Source of the DNA: Actinomycetes bacterium
GTDB lineage: Bacteria > Actinomycetota > Acidimicrobiia > Acidimicrobiales > Palsa-688
Length of the DNA stretch: 64,000 nt
Direction of reading: 5' to 3'
NCBI GenBank assembly: GCA_021808665.1
Contig: JAKBBA010000008.1
Span: 29,005-93,004, forward strand
Of the stretch, positions 37,831 through 46,809 are shown piece by piece (the stretch's first letter is position 1; each line of letters starts with the position of its first letter). The notes under the pieces were generated by a model, which saw only the letters and a program-made list of their open reading frames with translations, searched no databases and was not told where the DNA came from. Position numbers and translations under genes: made by a program.

Positions 37831-40098
37831 TTGAGGAGCGAAGCCCTTGACACGAGTTGGAGGCCCGTCAGGGTCGCGGCCATCGAGCTCAGCCATCTCC
37901 GCGTGCGCGGACCTGGACTAGCTTGGCTGAGGATGGATCTGAGCGGACCCTGGCGTGTTGCGGAGTCGACCGAGGCGTTGCGGGCAGAGTTCGTCGAGGG
38001 CGCTTACGCCGATGACGGCTGGGCCGTCGCCGATATTCCAGGGCACTGGCGGGACGTCCCAGGTCTGGAAGGCTCTGACGGACCGGTCCTTTACCGAAAG
38101 CGCTTCGACCTCAATGGCCACGTAGCCCATCGGGACGATGAAGCGCCGTTGCGGCGCTTCGTGATATTCGACGGAATCTTTTATCAGGCCAGCGTCTGGT
38201 TCGACGGGGAGTACCTGGGGGACACGGAAGGGTACTTCTACCCGAGCTCGTTCGAGGTCACCGAGCTGCTCAACGCGCGACACGGCGAGCACCTGCTAGC
38301 GGTGGAAGTGAGCTGCCCCCGTCCCACCGACCGGAGGGCGAAGCGCAGCCTCACCGGCGTGTTCCAGCATTCGTCGTACATCGACCCCGCATGGAACCCG
38401 GGGGGAATCTGGTCGACGGTGCACTTAGAGGAGACCAGCGCTGTGCGGATAGCGTACCTGAAGGTCCTATGCCAGGAGGCGAACGTAGACCGGGCGGTTT
38501 TGGCCTTGGAGGTCGAACTGGATGCGCAGAATTCCTCGCCAGCCACTTTGCGCACCACGGTGGCCAAGCTAGCGGTCGAAGGCTCCGCCCAAGCCGTGCT
38601 GACGAGGGAAACTGATCACAGCCTTTCGGCGGGGTCGAATCGGCTGCGCTGGACGGTCGCTATCGAAAACCCTGACTTGTGGTGGCCTCACAGCCTCGGG
38701 ACGCAACCCCTCTACCAGGTGGTAGTCGACGTGTACTCTGCGCAGGAGGCGACTCGAAGTGACAGTCGGGAGGTGGTTACAGGGCTACGACAGGTCCGAG
38801 TTCGCAATTTCGTCGCTTCGGTCAATGGCGAGAGGATGTTCCTCAAAGGCGTCAACTGTGCCCCCACCAAACGTGACATTGCTAACGCTACGGCTTACGA
38901 GATCACCCAGGACCTCTCCTTGGCGGTTGAGGCCGGCTTCGACCTGATACGCCTCGACGGCCACGTCGCACGCCCGGAGCTCTATGCCGAGGCGGACCGT
39001 CGCGGCATGCTCATCTGGCAGGACCTTCCCCTGAAATGGGGCTACTCGGGCATCCGCCGCAAAGCCCCAGAGGAAGCAAGAAAGGCGGTGCGCCTCCTTG
39101 GCCACCATCCCTCGATTGCGTTGTGGTGCGCTCACGACGAGCCGCTTCGAGAGGACCCTTCCGAGGCCGGATACTCCAAACGGACGTCACCGCTGCGCTC
39201 AGCGGCCGCGGCCGCCAAGCCGGACTGGGAGGGGAACCTCCTCGACCGCGCCACCCGTCGGGCGTTGCGCAGCGAGGACGCCACTCGCTCCACGGTCGGG
39301 CGCTCGGGGCTGCTACCCCACCCGGGTGGCGCCACAGACACCCACCTGTACTTCGGCTGGTACTACGGGGAGGCGTCCGGGCTTGCCTCCTTCATCGCCC
39401 GCCTGCCGAACGCCGGACGTTTCGTAGGAGCCTTCGGAGCTGCTTCGGTGCCCGACAGCGCCGACTTCATGGATCCCCAAGCCTGGCCCGACCTCGACTG
39501 GGATCGCCTCTCGGAGCATTACGGCCTGGACTTGGAGACCTTCGGGACGAGAGTCCCCCCGTCACTGTTCGCTACCTTCGAGGACTGGCGAGCGGCGACC
39601 CAGCGGCTCCAGGCAAACCTGCTTCGCTACCAGGTGGAATCTCTACGCCGGCTCAAGTATCGGCCGGCTGGAGGCTTCTGCGTGTCGATGCTGGCCGACG
39701 CCCAGCCAGCCGTCTCCTTCGCCTTGGTCGACCACGACCGTCTGCCCAAGCGTGCTTACCGGGCGCTGAAAGCAGCCTGCGCTCCGGTGATCGTGACAGC
39801 GGACCATCTCAGCGCCACGTACCGGCCCGGCGAGCGGGTGCGCTTGGCAATCCACGCCATCAGCGACCTACGCCAGCCGGTCGAGCGTGCAGCGCTAGAG
39901 GTGGTGGTTCGCTACCCGGGAGATGAGCGGCGCTGGCGCTACGAGGGAAGCGTCGCAGCGGACTCGTGTGTGTTCGTGGGAAAGCCATCTTTCGAACTGC
40001 CCCGCGAGGTGGCAGCGGGGAGGATGGTGGTAGAGCTAGCGCTAGGGTGGTCCGGCGGACGGGTTTCCAACAGGTACATGTCAGAGATCGTGGCCTGA
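37831..40098 (+). CDS. GH2-family (beta-mannosidase-like) protein with missing nucleophile
   Basis: The layout is that of GH2: N-terminal jelly-roll (MDLSGPWRVAESTEALRAEF, VLYRKRFDL), immunoglobulin-like domain after WNPGGIWSTVHLEE, then a TIM barrel starting NGERMFLKGVNCAPT. The acid/base glutamate is kept (IALWCAHDEP, near residue 437). The nucleophile strand, normally FVSEFG, reads FVGAFGAASVPDS near residue 531, so the glutamate is replaced by alanine at about 534. There is no signal peptide; TTG 37831 is uncertain and ATG 37933 is an alternative. Confidence 0.75.
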   Translation: MRSEALDTSWRPVRVAAIELSHLRVRGPGLAWLRMDLSGPWRVAESTEALRAEFVEGAYADDGWAVADIPGHWRDVPGLEGSDGPVLYRKRFDLNGHVAHRDDEAPLRRFVIFDGIFYQASVWFDGEYLGDTEGYFYPSSFEVTELLNARHGEHLLAVEVSCPRPTDRRAKRSLTGVFQHSSYIDPAWNPGGIWSTVHLEETSAVRIAYLKVLCQEANVDRAVLALEVELDAQNSSPATLRTTVAKLAVEGSAQAVLTRETDHSLSAGSNRLRWTVAIENPDLWWPHSLGTQPLYQVVVDVYSAQEATRSDSREVVTGLRQVRVRNFVASVNGERMFLKGVNCAPTKRDIANATAYEITQDLSLAVEAGFDLIRLDGHVARPELYAEADRRGMLIWQDLPLKWGYSGIRRKAPEEARKAVRLLGHHPSIALWCAHDEPLREDPSEAGYSKRTSPLRSAAAAAKPDWEGNLLDRATRRALRSEDATRSTVGRSGLLPHPGGATDTHLYFGWYYGEASGLASFIARLPNAGRFVGAFGAASVPDSADFMDPQAWPDLDWDRLSEHYGLDLETFGTRVPPSLFATFEDWRAATQRLQANLLRYQVESLRRLKYRPAGGFCVSMLADAQPAVSFALVDHDRLPKRAYRALKAACAPVIVTADHLSATYRPGERVRLAIHAISDLRQPVERAALEVVVRYPGDERRWRYEGSVAADSCVFVGKPSFELPREVAAGRMVVELALGWSGGRVSNRYMSEIVA

Positions 40099-40137
40099 CT
40101 GGATGTGGAGTCCTCACGCGCAGATGATTGTCGGTAG

Positions 40138-40629
40138 ATGACCGATAGTGAAGGTACCCTCGGCGGCGACGACTTGCAGCGAACGAGCACGTGGCCGTTA
40201 CGGTTCTTGTCGACCGCTTGGTTCAACATGGTCACAGAGATGACCCCGCCGTGGATAGCACCTCCGGGACGCTCAGTGGTATTGGAGCAGGTGGTGGAAG
40301 GCACCCCCGCGGGAACCGTGCGCTATAGGGTCGAGGCTTCGTCTCGGGCCTGCCGGATCGTCTGGCCTGTGGATCCCAGCGCCGCACAAGCCGATCTCAC
40401 GATCATCTCCAGTTGGGACACGGCCGCTGCGATCGCGTCGGGGGAGATGAACGCCGATGCCGCGTTGACGCAAGGCCGTCTCAAGGTGAGAGGAAACCCT
40501 CTCGCGATCGACATTCCCGATGGCGAAGGAGCCTTCAGGGACCCGGTGCCAAGCGAAGTTCGACACTTCACAGACTTCTCGGTAGCCGGCGGAGCGGCTA
40601 TGTTGGGCGAACCACGACCCAGGAGGTAG
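40138..40629 (+). CDS. SCP2-like sterol/lipid-carrier domain protein
   Basis: The 163-residue product shows an SCP2-like core: ADLTIISSWDTAAAIASGEM followed by NADAALTQGRLKVRGNPLAI, the pattern of bacterial SCP2 lipid-binding domains. No signal peptide is seen. AGGAGG of the next gene overlaps its stop codon region, so the two are likely co-transcribed. Ligand unknown. Confidence 0.7.
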   Translation: MTDSEGTLGGDDLQRTSTWPLRFLSTAWFNMVTEMTPPWIAPPGRSVVLEQVVEGTPAGTVRYRVEASSRACRIVWPVDPSAAQADLTIISSWDTAAAIASGEMNADAALTQGRLKVRGNPLAIDIPDGEGAFRDPVPSEVRHFTDFSVAGGAAMLGEPRPRR

Positions 40630-40634
40630 GGCAA

Positions 40635-40853
40635 GTGACGCTGTCGGAAGTAATCGACGACCAGTTCCTCACCCGCTACCGGGCGCTGCTCGACGCCGAG
40701 GACGCAGCCTTCGACGAGCTTGAGCACGCCTTCGAAGACGGTGACAGGGACCATTTCAACAAGGATCTGTCAGCTTGGCGCCAAGCCGTCGAGCGCAAGC
40801 TTGGCTACCTTCACCGCTTGGGTGTCGTGTCACCCCCGACGATCAGCTCCTAG
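40635..40853 (+). CDS. Small 72-residue helical protein, function unknown
   Basis: A GTG at 40635 is preceded by AGGAGG (40620-40625), an ideal ribosome-binding site. The product begins MTLSEVIDDQFLTRYRALLD, is highly charged and helical (DELEHAFEDGDRDHFNKDL, WRQAVERKLGYLHRL), and ends at 40853. Longer open frames upstream lie inside the SCP2-like gene. It probably works with that gene, but no family is recognised. Confidence 0.7.
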   Translation: MTLSEVIDDQFLTRYRALLDAEDAAFDELEHAFEDGDRDHFNKDLSAWRQAVERKLGYLHRLGVVSPPTISS

Positions 40854-40877
40854 ACTTCGCCGACCTCACCTGCTCTA

Positions 40878-40912
40878 AGCTTCTTCCCCCACGACTGCGG
40901 CGGGAAGAAGCT
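40878..40912. terminator. 11-bp inverted repeat, possible terminator before mdh
   Basis: AGCTTCTTCCC (40878-40888) pairs perfectly with GGGAAGAAGCT (40902-40912) around a 13-nt loop, 24 bp after the small gene's stop. No T-tract follows, so either a factor-assisted terminator or a regulatory hairpin is possible. Confidence 0.45.
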
Positions 40913-41007
40913 GCCGGTTGGCCGTCAACCCCCAAGGGGGCCTATCGTCGGTGCGTGCACACACCGCCGAGTCAACGGCGCTCTCGATGGAGGCTAGAAG
41001 ACAACAT

Positions 41008-42000
41008 ATGACTGCCACACCCGTACGAATTGCAGTGACCGGCGCCGCGGGCCAGATCGGCTACAGCCTGCTGTTCCGCATCGCGAGCGGCGCCGTTCTA
41101 GGACCGGACCAGCCCGTCATCCTGCAGCTTCTTGAGGTGACCCCGGCGCTTTCGGCTCTTCGGGGGGTGGTGATGGAACTCGACGACTGTGCCTTTCCGC
41201 TGCTTTCCGGTGTGGTCGCCACCGACGACGCCAACGTCGCTTTTGCCGACGCGAACATCGCTCTGCTCGTCGGAGCCCGGCCTCGCAGCAAGGGCATGGA
41301 ACGCAAGGACCTCCTTGAGGCGAACGGGGCGATCTTCACCGTCGCAGGCAGAGCCTTATCCGACAACGCCGCCAAGGACATCAGGGTGCTCGTGGTCGGT
41401 AACCCGGCTAACACGAACGCCCTAATCGCCATGCACAACGCCCCGGCTATACCTGCTGAGCGTTTCACGGCGATGACCCGCCTCGACCAGAACCGGGCGA
41501 AGGCGCAACTTGCCGCCAGGTCAGGGCGCACAGTGAGCGACGTCACCAACATGACGATTTGGGGCAACCACTCGGCGACTCAGTACCCCGACATTACCCA
41601 CGCCAAGATCGGCGGGATACCGGCAGCCGAAGTGATCGCAGATCAGGAATGGGTCGAGAAGGAATTCATTCCTGTCGTCCAACAGCGAGGCGCTGCCATC
41701 ATCGAAGCCCGAGGAGCCTCCAGCGCTGCGTCAGCGGCCAGCGCTGCCATCGACCACGTCCACGACTGGATGGCCGGCACGTCCGAAAGCGACTGGGTGT
41801 CTATGAGCGTCCCTTCCGACGGCTCCTACGGTGTCCCCGAGGGGCTGATCTCGTCGTTTCCGGTCACGACTTCTGCTGGGTCCTACAAGATCGTGACAGG
41901 CCTCGACATCGACGAGTTCTCCCGGTCCCGCATAGATAAGACGGTGAGCGAGCTAGCCGAAGAGCGCGACGCGGTCCGCTCCCTCGGTCTTATCCCCTGA
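41008..42000 (+). CDS. mdh: Malate dehydrogenase (NAD)
   Basis: Mdh interconverts malate and oxaloacetate. The 330-residue product begins [20 protein letters not shown] with the NAD-binding GAAGQIG. It has [30 protein letters not shown], the catalytic region [13 protein letters not shown] with the proton-acceptor histidine, and [11 protein letters not shown]. It is the long, cytosolic-type Mdh common in actinobacteria. ATG at 41008 is chosen; the upstream extension lacks family character. Convergent with icd. Confidence 0.97.
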   Translation: MTATPVRIAVTGAAGQIGYSLLFRIASGAVLGPDQPVILQLLEVTPALSALRGVVMELDDCAFPLLSGVVATDDANVAFADANIALLVGARPRSKGMERKDLLEANGAIFTVAGRALSDNAAKDIRVLVVGNPANTNALIAMHNAPAIPAERFTAMTRLDQNRAKAQLAARSGRTVSDVTNMTIWGNHSATQYPDITHAKIGGIPAAEVIADQEWVEKEFIPVVQQRGAAIIEARGASSAASAASAAIDHVHDWMAGTSESDWVSMSVPSDGSYGVPEGLISSFPVTTSAGSYKIVTGLDIDEFSRSRIDKTVSELAEERDAVRSLGLIP

Positions 42001-42084
42001 TCTCCACCTCCGCTAGTTAAAGACGGCGCGAGCACTTGGCGCTCCGGGCGTTCCAGTCAGCTGGTCGCCCGGTGCGCTGTTTGC

Positions 42085-43281
42085 TCAGAGACGGTCGACT
42101 ATCGCCGAGGCGAACTCGGAGGTCTTGACCTCTGTCGCCCCTTGCATCTGCCGGGCAAAGTCGTAGGTGACGATCTTGTCCGCGATGGTCGCTTCCATGG
42201 CCCTAACGATGTCGGCTGCGGCCTCGGACCAGCCGAGATGCTCGAACATCATCACACCCGAAAGCAGCACCGAACCAGGATTGACCTTGTCTAGCCCGGC
42301 GTACTTGGGAGCGGTGCCATGGGTCGCTTCGAAGATCCCGTGACCGGTCACGTAGTTGATGTTCGCCCCTGGGGCTATGCCTATACCACCGACCTGTGCC
42401 GCTAGAGCGTCGGAGAGGTAATCGCCGTTCAGGTTGGTCGTGGCGATCACGTCGAACTCGTCGGGACGGGTGAGGACCTGCTGGAGGGTTATGTCGGCTA
42501 TAGCGTCTTTGACGAGGATCCTGTCACCCGGCTTGCCGTCGCAGTCGTCCCAACCGACAGCTACGTCGGCGAACTCGTCTCGAACCACTTCATACCCCCA
42601 GTTCCGGAACGCTCCTTCGGTGAATTTCTGGATGTTGCCCTTGTGGACAATCGTCACGGACTTGCGCCCGTGACTGACCGCATACTTGATCGCCGCCCTC
42701 ACCAAACGCTTCGAACCCGTCTCTGACACCGGCTTAATCCCCACCCCGCTGTCAGAGCGAATGTCCCAACCGAACTCGTCGTGGAGAAGTTCGATCATTC
42801 GCTTGGCCTCGGGGGTGCCCTCTTGGACCTCCAGACCTGCGTATATGTCCTCGGTGTTCTCCCTGAAGATGACCATGTCGACTAGGTCAGGGCGCTTCAC
42901 GGGCGACGGCACACCTTCGAACCAGCGAACAGGTCGCAGACATACATAAAGGTCCAGCAGCTGGCGCAAAGCTACGTTCAAAGAACGGAACCCGCCACCT
43001 ATGGGCGTAGTGAGAGGGCCTTTGATCCCGATCAGGTATTCACGAAACACGTCTACGGTTTCCTGGGGCAGCCAATCGCCCACCTCGTTGAAGGCCTTCT
43101 CGCCTGCGAGAACTTCTTTCCACGCTATGCGCTTGGAGTATTTCGCTGCTGCGGCGTCTAGTACCTTCTGAGCGGCAGGCCAGATGTCCACCCCCGTCCC
43201 GTCACCTTCGATGAATGGGATTATCGGCTCGTCGGAAACCGCGAGAGTCCCGTCAGCCTGCATCGTAATCTTGTCAGCCAT
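42085..43281 (-). CDS. icd: NADP-dependent isocitrate dehydrogenase
   Basis: Icd converts isocitrate to 2-oxoglutarate. The 398-residue E. coli-type enzyme has [20 protein letters not shown], the substrate loop [55 protein letters not shown], and the nucleotide region [11 protein letters not shown]. Its ATG overlaps the stop of the upstream YkgJ-like gene by 8 bp, placing this TCA-cycle gene at the 3' end of a co-oriented run that begins in the contractile cluster. Confidence 0.97.
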   Translation of the reverse strand: MADKITMQADGTLAVSDEPIIPFIEGDGTGVDIWPAAQKVLDAAAAKYSKRIAWKEVLAGEKAFNEVGDWLPQETVDVFREYLIGIKGPLTTPIGGGFRSLNVALRQLLDLYVCLRPVRWFEGVPSPVKRPDLVDMVIFRENTEDIYAGLEVQEGTPEAKRMIELLHDEFGWDIRSDSGVGIKPVSETGSKRLVRAAIKYAVSHGRKSVTIVHKGNIQKFTEGAFRNWGYEVVRDEFADVAVGWDDCDGKPGDRILVKDAIADITLQQVLTRPDEFDVIATTNLNGDYLSDALAAQVGGIGIAPGANINYVTGHGIFEATHGTAPKYAGLDKVNPGSVLLSGVMMFEHLGWSEAAADIVRAMEATIADKIVTYDFARQMQGATEVKTSEFASAIVDRL

Positions 43282-44422
43282 ATGGCATAGATGCTACCGG
43301 GAAGCTGGCCTCGATCCGGGCTTTGAGCAATTCGACGGTTGGCACCCGTCGCACACGACCCGTTGCATCGAACACCACCGAACCGGCAAGCACAGCGAAC
43401 TCCTCTCTGGTCACCCGGACCTGATCCGAGGGTACCGGCTCCTCAAAATGATCCCGGTAGGCGCACTTGAGCGGGTCGTAGTAGGAGCAACGCAGAGGCC
43501 GCTCGTCTTTGCCGAAAAGCGAGCAACGTCCACCGGCGAGGTGAGAGCATGAGGTCCTGACGACCACCGTCCAGCTTTCCTCGGCGATCGACAGCTCGAC
43601 GCTCGGAAAACCCAGACAATAGCGAAAGAAGTCGAACTCCGACGCGTCGGTAGGTATCTGCCTGGGGAAGACGAGGTTGCTGCAGCAGTACGCAGCGCAC
43701 CCGTTGCAAGGGTCTAGGACTGCTCTGTCGTGGAAGTGCAAGTCGTCGTAGGTCGTCGCTGCCGTGCGACCACTCAAGACGATCTGTCTCCACTCGGCCT
43801 GGGCCGAGTTCTCCGGAGGGATCGGCGCCCTCGTACGGTCCAGTGGCATGGTGGCGAAAGCCTCGAGCAACTTGTCCCAGTCAGGCAGGTCGACCACGTG
43901 GCGGGTCTCGTCGAAAGTGACCTGCTCTGCATACCACCGGGCGCGCCGTGCGTCGAGGAGAGGCTGTGCCGGGTTCAGGTCGGCCGTCATCGCAAAACGG
44001 TAACGACAAGCGTGGGCGTTGTAGTGCGAGCAGATCGAAGGTTGGGCGGGTGTCCCGTGAACCTTGCATAGCCCTTCATCGTCGAGAAAGCCGCAGGCTT
44101 GGGACAGGTAGACACGGAAGTTGCCTCCTGCATCTACATCTAGGAGTATCCCAGTGAAATTGGAAACGTACAGCACGTAATCCACGTCACCGAGGTCTTC
44201 GATGCTGAACTTGCGCAGCAGCAGGTGCGTGCAGCATGGCGAGGCCTTGCACGACAAGCACGGCGAGTGCATCGCCTGCTTGAAGGTGAGGCTCACCGGC
44301 GTGGACGGCACCACTTCGACATCCGGGTCATTTGTTACTCTGTCGACGCCCAACCCATCTCGACGCTGCGATCGTGGAGGGGCAACGTCAGTGGGCAGCT
44401 CCTCTCCCACCTCATCCTTCAT
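43274..44422 (-). CDS. Double YkgJ-type cysteine-cluster protein
   Basis: The 382-residue protein contains two YkgJ-like zinc/iron-chelating cysteine modules in tandem. The first has [10 protein letters not shown], then [20 protein letters not shown] and [12 protein letters not shown]; the second has [11 protein letters not shown], then [20 protein letters not shown] and [12 protein letters not shown]. Each keeps the family's cysteine spacing. Function is unknown; a metal or Fe-S role is inferred. AGGGAG precedes the ATG, 18 bp after the lysine-rich gene's stop, so co-transcription with the contractile operon is likely. Confidence 0.8.
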   Translation of the reverse strand: MKDEVGEELPTDVAPPRSQRRDGLGVDRVTNDPDVEVVPSTPVSLTFKQAMHSPCLSCKASPCCTHLLLRKFSIEDLGDVDYVLYVSNFTGILLDVDAGGNFRVYLSQACGFLDDEGLCKVHGTPAQPSICSHYNAHACRYRFAMTADLNPAQPLLDARRARWYAEQVTFDETRHVVDLPDWDKLLEAFATMPLDRTRAPIPPENSAQAEWRQIVLSGRTAATTYDDLHFHDRAVLDPCNGCAAYCCSNLVFPRQIPTDASEFDFFRYCLGFPSVELSIAEESWTVVVRTSCSHLAGGRCSLFGKDERPLRCSYYDPLKCAYRDHFEEPVPSDQVRVTREEFAVLAGSVVFDATGRVRRVPTVELLKARIEASFPVASMPYG

Positions 44423-44440
44423 ATTGGGTCTCCCTGAATG

Positions 44441-45043
44441 TCATTTAAATCTGCGCGCGAACCTGCCGAGCATCACCGCTTTGCCGGCTTGCGGTTCGAG
44501 CTTGGTGGCAGCTGTAGCGGCCTTTTTGGCATCGGTCGCGGCCTTGGCATTGGCAAGTAGCTTCCTTTCCTTACCAAGGAGCCCTTTGGCTACGCCGAGC
44601 TCCTTTGAAGCCGCTGTCTTATCCTTCACCAGCACGCTACGCGCTCCCGAGACCCCGGGAGCCGTCTTGGCCTTAGACACCGAACCAGCCTTCTTCAAAT
44701 CTGACTCCGCCGCCTTAACATCAGACCCCAAACTAGAAGCGCCCTTCTTGACTACCCCCGCCACAGGAACAGACTTAGCCTTCGCCACAGAACGCGCCTT
44801 GGAAATGTCAGCCTTCAACTTCGACGCATCAGACGACAAACCAGGCTTGAGAAGATCCTTCTCCTTCACCAGCACGCTACGCGACGCTTTGATCGGCCTC
44901 GAGGATTTCGCAGCTTTTGCGATCTCCCCACCTGCCTTGCCTCCCAGTAGAGGAGCCAGGAGAGACGCCGCTCCGACGCCTCCACCAAGGCGGCTGTACT
45001 TAGACGGTGAAGGGGCAAACCTGCCCATTGCCGGGGTCCCCAT
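44441..45043 (-). CDS. Lysine/alanine-rich repeat protein of the contractile cluster, function unknown
   Basis: The 200-residue product is strongly basic and helical, dominated by Lys, Ala, Ser and Leu. It contains two related blocks, SRSVLVKEKDLLKPGL near residue 54 and ARSVLVKDKTAASKEL near residue 134, separated by 80 residues. An Ala/Gly-rich hydrophobic stretch (GGGVGAASLLAPLLGG) is near residue 20. The C-terminus reads MLGRFARRFK. The ATG overlaps the stop of the discoidin-like gene. The centre (about 44690-44840) has visibly more A/T-ending codons than its neighbours. It could be a cargo, nucleic-acid-binding or scaffold protein. Confidence 0.75.
   Translation of the reverse strand: MGTPAMGRFAPSPSKYSRLGGGVGAASLLAPLLGGKAGGEIAKAAKSSRPIKASRSVLVKEKDLLKPGLSSDASKLKADISKARSVAKAKSVPVAGVVKKGASSLGSDVKAAESDLKKAGSVSKAKTAPGVSGARSVLVKDKTAASKELGVAKGLLGKERKLLANAKAATDAKKAATAATKLEPQAGKAVMLGRFARRFK
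44622..44883. repeat. 22-bp perfect direct repeat, 240-bp spacing, inside the lysine-rich gene
   Basis: TCCTTCACCAGCACGCTACG followed by CG occurs identically at 44622-44643 and 44862-44883. The offset is exactly 240 bp (80 codons), so recombination between copies would remove 80 codons in frame. Confidence 0.85.
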
Positions 45044-46809
45044 CAGCTCTTCGTGAACAGTTCGATCTCAGCAATCGAGAGGTTCTTACCGCCCCCAGTG
45101 GCGGGGTAGACCGACAAAATCGAAATAGTGATGCTGCTGGTGGACTTGGTGGACACCGAGAAGGTCTGGAAGTTCGGCGTATCCGAGAGGGTGATGGTCT
45201 TGGACATCGGTGCCGGCCCATTGAAGACGACCTGCAACTGCTGTACGCGCGGTTCGGTGACGAAATCCTGGGGAAGGTCCTGGTCTCCGTTCAAGAAGCC
45301 GATCTTGGCGATGTCGGAAGGGGCTGGCAACTGGAGAGATATCGTCTGAGGCGTCGCCACCGCAGCGGACTGCCAGCTCGTGTTGATCGCGCCATCGATC
45401 AGGTTCGAAGCCGGGTGACCGGCGGCTGAACTGCTTGCCGTAGCGCTGACAGGATGCAGCGGATTGTATGTGGGATGGATCGTATTGGCGATGTCGTGGT
45501 AGTAGCGAGTCTCACGGGCGTGCAAAGATTTGTGCCAGGGACCGACGAAGGAAAGGAGGACTAAGGCCGCTACGCCGAGCGTCACCAGACGCGTCACCCA
45601 GCTTGTCAGCCATCCGGGTCCGGAACCGCCGATCGCGCGCCGCCGGGTCCTTGGTCGCTCACCCGCCGCGTGCTGGCGACGCATCGTGAGACGTCGCCAT
45701 AGTCGCCGGTACCACGACATGGTGTAGACGGCCGCCTCGACGAGGGACGCTCCGCAATGACGGCAGAACTGCCGGGTTGGGTCGTTGCCGAACCCGCACT
45801 GCCCGCAGATCTTGTCCCCCGGTTTGATATCGGGTGTCGCAAGTGGCTTCTTCGGCGCCGGCCGCCTCGCCGGGGCAGCGCCAGGCTTGACGGCCCCTGG
45901 TTGCACGGCCCCTGGTTGCACGGCCCCGGCGGGCTGGCGGCCGGACTGGACTGGACCAGCCTCGGTTGGCGAAGACGCCGGGGGTGACGCCACCACGTCG
46001 GGCGACCCGTCGATCGGCGGGGCTACTAACCCTGGGAGGGCTGCGTCCGTCTTCGACTCGGCGAACTGCGAGCGGGAGGGTTCGCTTGGCAGCGCAGCAC
46101 CCGGAGATGGACGAACAGAGCCCGGCCGGACGGCGCCAGGGAGCGAAGGCCCGGGTACACCGGGTACAACAGGGGCGGGCGCCGAGGTGGTCGCGTTGGC
46201 GTCGGCTCCTGCCAGACCGACTTGTTCGGCTGGGACGCGCGCGTCTTGCGTTTCGCCCAGAAGTCCCTGGTCCGCAGTCGGCGGCACCGACAGCCCGCCG
46301 GCTGCTGGAAGGTTCGACACCGTCACGTCATGCTCAGAGCCGCCTGCTGACGACGCCTCTATGTCAGTGCCGGCTGGCTCAGGTCCACCGCCTGCGATCG
46401 TCGCATTCCCAGTGAACAGGGGAGGCGGTGGCGGGGCCTGACCGACGCCGCGGTAGCCGGCTGGGCTCAAGGGCGCTGAGACCGGTCCGAGGTTGGCAGT
46501 TGAGACGCTGTCGGAATCCGACTCGGTTGACGTTTCGAGGGCCGGATCGTCAACGCCGGACGGTCCGGGTCCGCCCGCCTCGCCGGCGGCGGCGCCGGCT
46601 GCTACGTCAGTGAAACCGATAACCTCCTTGACCCTCCCGATGATCCCCTGACGGACCTCAGCCGGCGGTTCGGGCTCCGCTGCGGGCGTCGGCTCGGGCT
46701 CCGGGTCGGTCTCTACCCGCTTGCCGTCCCATTCCAGGAACGACGCGCAAGATCCACAGAAACTGTCAGAGTCTTCGTTCTCGAACCCACACCGGCTGCA
46801 AACGATCAA
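45043..46809 (-). CDS. Zinc-ribbon / single-TM / discoidin-like protein, candidate CIS membrane anchor
   Basis: The 588-residue protein begins with a zinc ribbon (CSRCGFENEDSDSFCGSC), followed by about 300 residues of Pro/Ala/Gly/Ser-rich linker. A second zinc ribbon (CGQCGFGNDPTRQFCRHC) lies near residue 335. An Arg-rich stretch precedes one membrane helix (LVTLGVAALVLLSFVGPW, about residues 403-423), giving N-in/C-out by the positive-inside rule. The outside domain (about 450-588) resembles F5/8 type C or NADase-type glycan-binding modules (HPASNLIDGAINTSWQSAA, KNLSIAEIELF). It starts with TTG overlapping the upstream stop. The role as docking factor is inferred. Confidence 0.8.
   Translation of the reverse strand: MIVCSRCGFENEDSDSFCGSCASFLEWDGKRVETDPEPEPTPAAEPEPPAEVRQGIIGRVKEVIGFTDVAAGAAAGEAGGPGPSGVDDPALETSTESDSDSVSTANLGPVSAPLSPAGYRGVGQAPPPPPLFTGNATIAGGGPEPAGTDIEASSAGGSEHDVTVSNLPAAGGLSVPPTADQGLLGETQDARVPAEQVGLAGADANATTSAPAPVVPGVPGPSLPGAVRPGSVRPSPGAALPSEPSRSQFAESKTDAALPGLVAPPIDGSPDVVASPPASSPTEAGPVQSGRQPAGAVQPGAVQPGAVKPGAAPARRPAPKKPLATPDIKPGDKICGQCGFGNDPTRQFCRHCGASLVEAAVYTMSWYRRLWRRLTMRRQHAAGERPRTRRRAIGGSGPGWLTSWVTRLVTLGVAALVLLSFVGPWHKSLHARETRYYHDIANTIHPTYNPLHPVSATASSSAAGHPASNLIDGAINTSWQSAAVATPQTISLQLPAPSDIAKIGFLNGDQDLPQDFVTEPRVQQLQVVFNGPAPMSKTITLSDTPNFQTFSVSTKSTSSITISILSVYPATGGGKNLSIAEIELFTKS
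45891..45927. repeat. 15-bp tandem repeat encoding QPGAV units
   Basis: CGGCCCCTGGTTGCA is repeated perfectly at 45891-45905 and 45906-45920 and partly again. On the minus strand it encodes repeated QPGAV in the flexible linker of the discoidin-like protein. Confidence 0.8.
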
